DNA from: Skeletonema tropicum
Taxonomy: Eukaryota > Bacillariophyta > Thalassiosirophyceae > Thalassiosirales > Thalassiosiraceae
DNA: 64,000 nt
NCBI GenBank assembly: GCA_037178625.1
Contig: CM074130.1
Span: forward strand, 2,232,001 to 2,296,000
Direction of reading: 5' to 3'
This document shows, piece after piece, positions 50,666 to 59,481 of this stretch; positions within the stretch are counted from its first letter, which is position 1; each line of letters opens with the position of its first letter. The notes beneath the pieces are model-generated. The model was given only the letters and a program-made list of their open reading frames with translations. It made no database searches and was not told the DNA's origin. Both the position numbers and the translations under genes were made by a program.

Positions 50666-53600
50666 AAATGAGACTTGTGGTTTGATTCATAAAGCAATAC
50701 ATAACATACAGGCCTAAAGTTGTAGACTGCCTGCTGTTAACCTTCTGTACTCTACTACCAATCCATGAACTCTGCGAAGTGAATACGTACTGAACATACC
50801 AAGTCAAGGTTCCCATGATGCTCCGAAACAGAACGTAAGTAATTGTTCTTCAGCCCCCAACCAAATTTGCTGAAGAGAATGCATGAACATCGTCTGCACA
50901 GGTCATTGTTCCTCGACTGCGAGCGAGAAAACATAAAATTTCGATCCTGCCCTGTTGAATTGCTTGACCCGGCGGGGGGATAAGAATTTTGGCTAGGTCA
51001 ACTCGTACTTACTTATCCCCCCTCAAGATCTCAACCTAGTGTAAAGTTTTGTACCCCCCTCATCAGTGACTCAAGAATCAAGAAACACATCATGAAAAAT
51101 GAAAATGTAACGGAGCGTAACACAAGGGTAAATAAGCAGGGTTGGCGACGAATGTTCCCGCCAAAATGTTACGTATTAAAAAAGCTGAGTACCGTTACCG
51201 TCTCGTCCGTAAACTGGAATGCGAAAGTCAGTGCCGGTCCGAACAGGATGATCAGCACTAACCAAGCTGCTCAATAGGCACGGCAACCATGGTCAGCGTT
51301 GCCGCCGTTGAATTAGACCAAGTTAATAGCCGGATTATGGGACAATTGGTGGCTGATCGTTATTATGGATTATTTTGTATGTGTTGAAGCCCTCGCCGCT
51401 GCCAAATCCCCTGAGAGAAGGTAGCATGGAGGCAATATTAGGCGGTGACGTCCGGCGAGCGCCGCCCACTGCACAATGCTTATTGAACATCCCAAGGAGC
51501 GTTTCTGCTGAATCCAAGCACGATAACATCAACATAATAATCCATAGTAACGATCAGCCACCGATCGGCCGATATTACGGCTGTTAACTTGGTCTATTCC
51601 AGCGGCGGCAACGCTGACCATGGTTGCCGGCAGAGAGTGTTCAATTTGAGCTTTCAATGACGGAGATCGGGCGGGCAACCGAGACTCAATGAAGGCAAGC
51701 GAGACTCAATTATTGGGATCTCAAAGTCGTAACGAAACTTTTACTTAGGAAAATTTGATGCCGTTTCTGGATCACTGCGGATCATAGGAGCGATACGTCG
51801 GAACATGTTAAAGATCGCTAAATTCGAATACCGGTTAGCGGACGAGATGGTTAATTGATTTTGAAATTTCACAAAACGACGCCAACCCTGCTTATTTACC
51901 CTTGGCGTAACACGAGCGCCAAGAAAATTCCCGCCAAAATTGATGTACCAATTCCTATGTTAAAATGAAAAATGATGGGGTTCGGCTACTTTTTCCCTCT
52001 TCCGAAGAAAAAGTAGAGAGATCCGCACCATGATGCAATTGATCTCTACAATGTGAATGCTGCCGCACCAGCTCCCTGAACCGTATGATTGCCCTCGGTA
52101 GCCTGTTGTTCGAGTGAACGATTGACATAACCGTCTCTGCGCTCAATCTTGACACATTTTGTCTCCTCGGCAGCTGCTACAGCTACTATACTGACTACTG
52201 CTCCCGAAGTCTTCCGCTTGATGTTATTAATGATTTGCTCAAGACGCTTGGCAACTTCCGGATGAGAAATAGTGCATCCACGGTTTGAATGAATTATCAG
52301 GTTTTTGCTCTCTATCGCTGGTTTATGCAATTCATATCAAACCATGGCCAATTATTTGATGGTGGTGCTCAACCCAATGTTCAATCAACTTATCAATGTC
52401 TCCTGCAAACTTACGCATTAAATGCGCAAAATGCATTTCCATTCACGCGAGTCTTGGGAAACCCGTTGAATATGAATAATGATGTTACCGCACAACCAAA
52501 TTACGATAACACATATTTGAGCTCGATTGCAATCTTCTTCGGTAGGATCTTGCTCATGGACTCTTCTTCTTCATCATCATCATCGGGGTTGTATTCACTA
52601 CTGTCGCTATCAAAAACATTAAACGTAACAGAAATTTTCCTCTTCTATTAAGAATCATTTCTAATGATGTCATTATCTTTTGAGAAGTGATCTGCATTTT
52701 TGGACATTGCCGCCGGAGAAGTTTGGTCCCTTTCGATCTTCTTTACAACATCACCTCCGGCATCCTCCTCCTCACTGTTGATACGGACACATCAGTATGC
52801 AAGGTCGTTGTTACTGTTTGCTGCTCCGTCGACAGATTGTAATGTAGCACCAATGAATCGTCTAAGCCAGACTCGTTCCCTTGCCACTTCTCAACAAGTT
52901 CTAGTTTGTGCTGATTCTCATCTTCTCCAAGATGATTACTCGCGCGTAGATTAAGGCTTAGCCATCGTTGATGTGTCCGCAGACGATGTGAAAGTGGCGG
53001 CCGATCCACATCAAACTTATTTGCTGCTGAGGCTTTGATTGTCTCACCTTCTTCTTGGTAATGACCCATACAAAAAAGATCCAGCCAAAGCATTTTGTTG
53101 ACATCATTTGTACCATATCAGAGGAAGGATTCATTTAGTTTGTTCCAATAGGCACCGCTGTATGTCATTTCAGTACAACCATTGGAATCATCGTCCGAAC
53201 CATTGCGTTAGTGTTTGGCCAATTCTATTGCATATTGGCATTATTGATGTGAACATCATTCTTCCTTACATTCGCAAATTCAGCAGCCAAACATAGTACT
53301 GCATATATCGCGGTGATAGACCAAACACCCGATTAAGACTGAGTCGATAGTTGCCTCGCACAGAGAATGGCCAAGTACGTGTGTTGACATCGTCTGGGAC
53401 GCGTTTGATGAACTCAACTAAGAGCAAACGAGCATATAAGCATGTCGAGTCTCAGCGACGTTTCGCCAAGACATGTCGTCACGGGAGCGGAGTCAAAAAT
53501 TTTGATGGTGAGAGTTTCACTCTCCTATTGCCGTATTTTGATGGTAGGTTGATCAGTGAGTTTAGAGACGCAGTTTCAAATACGGCAACAGGAGATTGTA

Positions 53601-54285
53601 TATTGACTACATTATTAGATGCTTCGTCCGTAGGGGTGCTCGGCTTGTGATTGGGTTCTCATGGTCACTAAAAAAGTTGCTAAGTGATGAAAAACTCCAT
53701 ACTCACGGAATTGGCAGCTCCGTTACCAAAAAACTCCAGTGTGACTTTGCAAAAAATGACATTATTCCTACGTAGAAATTTTTGTCCTATTAAGCCAACC
53801 GCTCTTGGCCTCGTGGTAAGTAGGACTCTTTTCTCATAGACGGATTATTGAGTTTACCCCCTCAAAATCAGCATAGCAAAAATTTCTGTACCCCCCGGGG
53901 GACACTGTTCGGAGTAAAATTGACGGAGTTTGTGGTGAGGAACAAAGACATCACCATCTGCCGGACGGGCTAAGAAGATACTGTTGTGACAAGAAAAGAG
54001 GAAATAGACGCCACTTCACCTGTAATCCTGTTTGATACTTACCTGACGTGTCCAGGGAATCAACATCTTGCAAACTGCAACGTCAACAAGCTGAGGTGTT
54101 CGTTTTTGTGTCTCTTTCAGCTACGTGGCTTGACAGCAGAAAAATTCGATAACTCACGCACCATGAGCTCGGGAACAGCTCAATCAATGAATCTCTGCTT
54201 TGGATACAACGCACCAGCATGCATCGTGCAAAATTTGCAATCACTGTGCTGAAGCTGAAGGAGCGAGGAGGTGTAAGTAATAATA
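50666..54285. other. Gene-poor accessory region with foldback DNA and decayed frames
   Basis: 3.6 kb. It contains G-rich hairpin motifs (50974-51064 and 53852-53904), a large inverted-repeat element (51117-51905), and short open stretches on both strands at 51955-53650 that I could not assign. These include SSSSSSSS-type low complexity at 52561-52590 and basic stretches at 53400-53500. Several frames with stops look like remnants of a once-coding element, but none shows a diagnostic motif. Confidence 0.5.
51117..51905. mobile_element. Foldback element, about 0.8 kb, with nested inverted repeats
   Basis: The outer arms: GTAACACAAGGGTAAATAAG then CAGGGTTGGCG on the left, and CGCCAACCCTGCTTATTTAC then CCTTGGCGTAACAC on the right (about 51880-51915). 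Inner arms: GGCAACCATGGTCAGCGTTG near 51289 and its complement CAACGCTGACCATGGTTGCC near 51610, extending through GACCAAGTTAA/TTAACTTGGTC. No transposase frame is present, so it is non-autonomous or eroded. Confidence 0.72.
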
Positions 54286-54960
54286 ATGCCGAGAATATTA
54301 GCACCAAACCAATCCTTCGAGAGGCGTGGCTCGCAGCACAGCTTCTCTTCGCGGACATCGCTCAATAGTGAGCCGCCGCTCCGGAGGAATTCTTTGACAC
54401 GAGGCTATCAACACGCTGCCTATGAATCAGCCTTTTCACTGAGACGCAAAGGCGACTCTCATCGGCATCGAATTTCTTACCATGTTCATGATGGTCGTAA
54501 GCACGACGTCACTCAACAGGTCAAACAGAACGCACAGTGTGACCTTCAAGATCCAAGGCAGATTCCTCATAAAACACTTTCAAAGGAGTCTTTCAACACT
54601 GCTGCGTCTACCCAGGCTTCAAGCCAGAGCTCGTCCGATTCAACTCTGCCCTCTACCATCGCGACGAGTGCGTCAGGCTTGGCTGCTGCTTTTGCTCTTC
54701 TAATGCAGCAAAAGGCCGGAGTAGGAGCTGCTACTAATAAAAGTTCTGAATCTCAGTCAGTCCCCTGCTCGCCAAACCCTCCTTCGAAACCTACTTCAAC
54801 TTTTTCATCATCGTTAGATCCATACCATAATATGATCAGGGAGGAACCTGATTGTTGGGGTCAATTTGTTGATGTCCAGACTGCTGCTGAAGATTTAGAG
54901 AGGAGAAGTAGAGTCATACGGAGATACCCCGGAGCCCCTAATTCCTTGCCTCGTTATTGA
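54286..54960 (+). CDS. Hypothetical protein, parent of the 41.6-kb truncated copy
   Basis: A 224-residue frame with ATG at 54286 (MPRILAPNQSFERRGSQHSF). I do not recognise the family. The N-terminal half is basic and Ser/His/Gln-rich (SHRHRISYHVHDGRKHDVTQ). The middle is Ser/Ala/Thr-rich low complexity (STQASSQSSSDSTLPS), with a hydrophobic Ala/Leu stretch (GLAAAFALLMQQKAGVG). The end is acidic and aromatic (DPYHNMIREEPDCWGQFVDV), then RRSRVIRRYPGAPNSLPRY. The C-terminal motif is the part most likely to be conserved. An upstream exon is possible, because a GTAAGT-like donor lies at 54273, just before the ATG. Confidence 0.5.
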   Translation: MPRILAPNQSFERRGSQHSFSSRTSLNSEPPLRRNSLTRGYQHAAYESAFSLRRKGDSHRHRISYHVHDGRKHDVTQQVKQNAQCDLQDPRQIPHKTLSKESFNTAASTQASSQSSSDSTLPSTIATSASGLAAAFALLMQQKAGVGAATNKSSESQSVPCSPNPPSKPTSTFSSSLDPYHNMIREEPDCWGQFVDVQTAAEDLERRSRVIRRYPGAPNSLPRY

Positions 54961-55069
54961 ATATTCGAGGTAAAATGAGCAGCGAAATATCCCACGCTAT
55001 AATTTGAGACGCGCTACTTGCTCTGGGAACTATGCTAAATGCTATGCTGCGCGCTAAGATATTGAGTTG

Positions 55070-55143
55070 CTGTCAAGTCAAAAAGCTACTATGCTACGCG
55101 CTAGAGATACAAGATTATGTATCTGTCAAGTCAAAAAGCTACT
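55070..55143. repeat. 21-bp direct repeat, period 53
   Basis: CTGTCAAGTCAAAAAGCTAC plus T occurs at 55070-55090 and again at 55123-55143. Nearby GCTACGCGCTA, GCTGCGCGCTAA and GACGCGCTACTTG words are related short repeats in the 3' flank of the hypothetical gene. The rest of 54961-55245 shows nothing. Confidence 0.85.
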
Positions 55144-55245
55144 TATGTATTTGTTGCCGCTAACAACGAGAAGCTGTAAATATTAGAATCTGTTGCCAAG
55201 TATCATGTGTTCTACAGTCTAAATATATGTTTTATGGAAGTGTTC

Positions 55246-56874
55246 TCACTTCAGAGAACAGGGGTCATGAACCCAACTTTCCAGTATTAATTCAAAATGA
55301 TCCCTTGACGATACAAATACTTCATCACTCTGAAGAAAATACTCTCGAATCCATGTTGATGCTAATTTTGCCTTTTCCATCAGCACTCTCCGTATGATAT
55401 CATGCTTCGGTTGACATATATCGATTTTGTTTTTGTTTATTTGATGCTTTACACCTGGAAGGAAATCAAATCGCCCAGATGTATCAACGACCGGAAAAGG
55501 TTTTATTTCTTCTTGCAGGCCAAGAAACCGTTTCAAGTCAGTTCGGAACTGAGTCGATCGTACTCCTCCATCGTTGTCGCTTTCAGATAGTTGAGATACA
55601 TCATAGAGAAACACTGGACCCACATTGGACTTGACAGGGTCTAGACCTAACTGTAAAAGCTGCTTCTCAGATGTAGATGACATTGGCGTCTTTCCCAATC
55701 GAGATAAAAAGTCATGGAAGTTTGCCCTCCAAGCACAAACTCCTTGACTCCCAGAATGACAACCTCGTGTTAGCTCAGAAGTTGGAAGCATTTCCTTCCA
55801 AGGAACATTCGTCACTCTAAAGTTGTAGAGGCTTTCAAACCACCGAACTGGGTGCCTTATACCAATAATTAACTTTGTGCTGGGGAAATATTTCGCATAA
55901 TTGACAATGCTATAGTCAGAAGATATATCCTGCGGACACTTCATGCCTCTCAGACGATCTTCCGGCTCCTCGCTATTTCTCTCTGCTTGTTTGATACGCC
56001 GCTCATGATCTTCGTAAAGATCTTTGATAAGCTGTCCAGAATTGTTCACGACCAAGTCACAGTGTTCCTTTGATAACGAGTTAGTCATTTCCGACAAATG
56101 CCGGAGAAGAGACGTCGTGCCCGTTTTGCCAAATCCAACAATTGCAAAGTCAAGTAGTCCAGAGACGTCGACGTCGTCTCGAATATTGCCATCGCTACCG
56201 ATCAGAGCAGAAAGTGGAGGCCAGTTGGCCATTTCTGGGACGTGTTTAGTCCCATACAACAGTTTCTTGCGTTTCAACTTATCAGCCTGTGGCGATTCTG
56301 GTGGTGATTGCTGTGTCTTTTCCTCCCTAACAACCTTATCCTCAACTGTTTGACTTGATCGCATTTCATTGTGATCCTTCTTTCTGCCAAAAAGTCTTCC
56401 GATGCGAAATACTTGTTGTTTCTCAGCCGGAAGTACATTAGCTTTCACTGAAGATATCTTCCTTTGCGTCCAGCGTGATTTTGCATTTTGTGGATTTTCT
56501 CCAGATATAAAATTGGTTTCGAAATGTGCAGGTAGGATTATGAAGTTGATGGATGCAATTGCGAAGAATGAAATCATCATGAGAATAGCGCAGCGTCGAA
56601 AGCATTCGTCAGTAATGCTTATTGTGGCTCTTTCGGAGGATGTCCTGTCTTGACGACTCCTCTCGTGACGATGTGATGATATTATGCGATCATTACTCCT
56701 TGATAACTGTCTGCGTAGACGGTGGCTCCGAGAGAGTTCGACTGCTTCAAAGTATTGGGAAACAGTAAGCTGTGATCTCCGCGCTTCGTAGCCGTCGAGT
56801 GGTTGCTGATGCTCCCTCTTCTTTCTGCCGCCACGGTGAGAGGAGTGGTGGTGCTGCCGACTGCTCTCCCCCAT
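55246..56874 (-). CDS. Type II membrane sulfotransferase
   Basis: A 542-residue protein with the PAPS-dependent sulfotransferase fold. A cytosolic basic and His-rich tail (about residues 1-90) precedes one membrane helix (CAILMMISFFAIASINFIIL, about 92-112), so it is probably a Golgi type II protein. The 5'-phosphosulfate loop is FAIVGFGKTGTTSLLRHL (about 242-258) and the 3'-phosphate site is KLIIGIRHPVRWFESLYNF (about 335-353). Acceptors are usually carbohydrates or tyrosines; which one cannot be told. A Cys-rich region (TRGCHSGSQGVCAW) follows. It diverges from the sugar transporter gene across a 601-nt spacer. Confidence 0.85.
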   Translation of the reverse strand: MGESSRQHHHSSHRGGRKKREHQQPLDGYEARRSQLTVSQYFEAVELSRSHRLRRQLSRSNDRIISSHRHERSRQDRTSSERATISITDECFRRCAILMMISFFAIASINFIILPAHFETNFISGENPQNAKSRWTQRKISSVKANVLPAEKQQVFRIGRLFGRKKDHNEMRSSQTVEDKVVREEKTQQSPPESPQADKLKRKKLLYGTKHVPEMANWPPLSALIGSDGNIRDDVDVSGLLDFAIVGFGKTGTTSLLRHLSEMTNSLSKEHCDLVVNNSGQLIKDLYEDHERRIKQAERNSEEPEDRLRGMKCPQDISSDYSIVNYAKYFPSTKLIIGIRHPVRWFESLYNFRVTNVPWKEMLPTSELTRGCHSGSQGVCAWRANFHDFLSRLGKTPMSSTSEKQLLQLGLDPVKSNVGPVFLYDVSQLSESDNDGGVRSTQFRTDLKRFLGLQEEIKPFPVVDTSGRFDFLPGVKHQINKNKIDICQPKHDIIRRVLMEKAKLASTWIREYFLQSDEVFVSSRDHFELILESWVHDPCSLK

Positions 56875-57475
56875 GCCCTACTCAGATAATAACAGCTTCA
56901 TGATTTACCAATAATTTCATTATTCCCTTCAGCCTCTCAAGTCATCATCATTTGCTTATTGAGAGGGTAGGTGGGGCTTTAGGTTATTTTTTCTGTGCAT
57001 TTGCTGGTGTGTGGGGCTTTAGGTTATTTCTGTGTTGCTGAAATAATGCTTCTGCCATTCCGGTCCGCCGCAGTCATTCCATCCGACTGGGCCATCTGAG
57101 AAGACACAAAGCGGTTCTCAGATATGTCCAAATGACTCTTCTTTCTCTAGCGAAAGATCAATCACGAATTGGAAACCTGCCTAAGTAAGTACCGAAGCCT
57201 GCTCAGCTTCACGAGTTCACTCACGAACCACGAACGCCCCGCCACGAGATGCCAGGCTGGGCAATGGTAAATGGTGAAGTTTGAACACATTCATCTAGCT
57301 AGATGTCATTCAACTGAAGCGCTGTAAACAGCCCTAAGATCTCTCTCGATTAATATCAGTCTGCCGTTATCACTACATAACAACTAAAGTCATCAACCGC
57401 GGCTCTGGATTCCACTTTGATGTTGGAGGTCGGCGGCGTGGATTGCAATCTCAACTTATAATATCTTCGTCAAAA
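56875..57475. promoter_or_regulatory. Divergent spacer, sulfotransferase / sugar transporter
   Basis: 601 nt between two divergent genes. GTGGGGCTTTAGGTTATTT occurs twice (about 56970-56988 and 57012-57030). No gene is recognised. A regulatory role is only suggested by position. Confidence 0.4.
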
Positions 57476-59386
57476 ATGGGTCTAAGAAAGACGCAAGATC
57501 CATCCAAGTTCGAAGTACCCGAAAACCATCGATTAGATAAGCGTGTTGATGATGTCGAGCTACAAGATGAAGTTACCATGATGAAGAAATCCTTCGGAAA
57601 TAACAGTAGCAGCGGCGGCGGCATGATGGCTGGTAGCACTGCTTACAATGGTAATGGCGCTTCGGTGAATGCCACCGGCAGCTCATCCTCCTCCTCTATC
57701 TGGAGTATCCCTCCGACACTCCTCCTCGCAACACTCTACGCGTCAATTTCGGGCTTGCTCTTCGGTTATCAAATGGGTATTACTGGCGGTGCAATGCATT
57801 CTCTTATATCATCGATGGGGTTGACCTCCGCTCAGGCCGAAAGTGTTTCGTCCTTCTTCTTTATCGGGCTCATGGTTGCTAGTCCATTTGGTGGGTATGC
57901 ATGTGATCGATTGGGGAGAAGATCATCCGTGCTGTATACGGATGGAGTGTTTTCGTTGGCTGCGCTGATTCTGTTCTTTGCACAGAATTATAACTCCATT
58001 TTAGCTGGACGGTTTATTGCCGGGTGCGCCTCTGGTGTTTCATTGATAGCGGCAGTGAGTTACATAAGCGAGTTGGCGAGTGCCGAACATCACCATGCTC
58101 ATAGGGGTGCATTAGTTTCGACGGTAGAAGCCTCTGTCTCACTTGGGTTTTTAGTATCCTACCTTGCAGCTTACGGAATGACCGTCTATCTTGATTTCGA
58201 AGAAGGATGGAGAATATTATTTGGTGCAGGCACATTCTTTCTGGCTGCGGTTCAATGGATTGGAATGAGGAAAATGCCAGAGAGTCCAGAATGGCTTGCA
58301 GAGAAGGGATTTCATGACAAGGCTCATGCTGCGTTGCGGAGGATCACTCCACGTAATCTCCAGGATGAGGATGCTTCTCTTGCTGGAAGACTTGCGGAAG
58401 CTGAAGCTGAGGTCAGGGGAAGATCATCAGAGCAAGTCCCTTTGGAGTATGGTGAGGTGAACTTCTTCTTAATAGATGACTGTCCACAAATACAGCACTA
58501 TTGGAGGCAGGCGATAATAGTTGCTTTCCTTGCGATTGCGGAACAGACTTGTGGACATATCAATATCATCAATTATGCTCCAGTCATCTTTGCGGAAGTA
58601 TTTTACAATTATAATGAAGAAGAGGCGGCGAAGAATGGCGAAGCGATTGCGTCCGAGTTGCTCAACACAACAATTATTTTGGGTGTAGTGAAGTTTGTGA
58701 TCACCACCTTCGTACTTTTCGAAGTAGACAAGCTTGGGAGACGATTTCTACTCAAAGCTGGAGCTGGTACTGTCACCGTCTCTCTATTTTTTCTTGCTCT
58801 TGCATTCTCAGTTAACTTGGAAGACATTGAGTCAATTTCAGCATCAGGGGAAATTGAATATTCTCATTCAAGCTATCAACATGCGCTGGCCTTAATTGGA
58901 TGCACTGGGGTGGTGTCAGGGTTTGCCCTTTCGTACGGGCCCATAACTTGGCTTGTTGTTGCAGAGTTGAGTCCATCGTCTATTCGTGGCCGCATGTTGG
59001 GATTTTATACAGTCCTTAATCATGGATGCGCAGCAATGATATCGTATACATTCTTATCGGGACAAGCGATCCATGGAGAAGCCTTCCCTTTTTGGCTCTA
59101 CTTCTCTTTGTCCCTGATTAGTTTTGTATTTATTATCGTAGCTGTTCCCGATACCGGTGGTGTCGCCGGGAGCGATGTAGATGACGTGGAGAGCATTTTG
59201 GATAACACTTGGTTTTGGTCGAGCGATAATCCTCTTTCAATCATCGGTCGTCCATTTTATACATTATGCCCCACTGGCTGTAACAAGAGAAAAAACAGAA
59301 GCAGAGAGGAGTTGGGAAGGATAGATTCCTGTTTCGACGATGACGTTGGAGCAATGGAAGAATCGCCACATTTTTCTCTGTCCTGA
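57476..59386 (+). CDS. MFS sugar transporter (SP family)
   Basis: 636 residues from ATG 57476 (MGLRKTQDPSKFEV); an earlier in-frame TTG is not needed. After a 75-residue hydrophilic N-terminus come 12 membrane helices with sugar-porter signatures: SGLLFGYQMGITGGAMHSLI (helix 1), GGYACDRLGRRSSVLY (motif A after helix 2), AGRFIAGCASGVSLIAAVSYISELA (helix 4), MPESPEWLAEKG (PESP-x-WL) and VDKLGRRFLLKAGAG (helix 8-9 loop). It would carry hexose or a similar polyol with protons across the plasma membrane or vacuole; substrate not determinable. The C-terminus is acidic and Ser-rich. Confidence 0.88.
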   Translation: MGLRKTQDPSKFEVPENHRLDKRVDDVELQDEVTMMKKSFGNNSSSGGGMMAGSTAYNGNGASVNATGSSSSSSIWSIPPTLLLATLYASISGLLFGYQMGITGGAMHSLISSMGLTSAQAESVSSFFFIGLMVASPFGGYACDRLGRRSSVLYTDGVFSLAALILFFAQNYNSILAGRFIAGCASGVSLIAAVSYISELASAEHHHAHRGALVSTVEASVSLGFLVSYLAAYGMTVYLDFEEGWRILFGAGTFFLAAVQWIGMRKMPESPEWLAEKGFHDKAHAALRRITPRNLQDEDASLAGRLAEAEAEVRGRSSEQVPLEYGEVNFFLIDDCPQIQHYWRQAIIVAFLAIAEQTCGHINIINYAPVIFAEVFYNYNEEEAAKNGEAIASELLNTTIILGVVKFVITTFVLFEVDKLGRRFLLKAGAGTVTVSLFFLALAFSVNLEDIESISASGEIEYSHSSYQHALALIGCTGVVSGFALSYGPITWLVVAELSPSSIRGRMLGFYTVLNHGCAAMISYTFLSGQAIHGEAFPFWLYFSLSLISFVFIIVAVPDTGGVAGSDVDDVESILDNTWFWSSDNPLSIIGRPFYTLCPTGCNKRKNRSREELGRIDSCFDDDVGAMEESPHFSLS

Positions 59387-59481
59387 TGATGTGTAAGAAG
59401 TATGCTACATCTAGTTGAATAAACGTTTAAATAAATACACTCATACAAGCTTGAGCTAACATGTCTTCTCTGTGTCCTGTT

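Noticed and set aside
53351..53650. Possible transposase remnant
   Set aside because: Short stretches in several frames recall proteins of mobile elements, but I could not align any catalytic motif, so no family is claimed.
53790..53860. tRNA-like stretch (GCTCTTGGCCTCGTGGTAAG)
   Set aside because: No cloverleaf with anticodon and T-arm could be drawn; only a vague resemblance.
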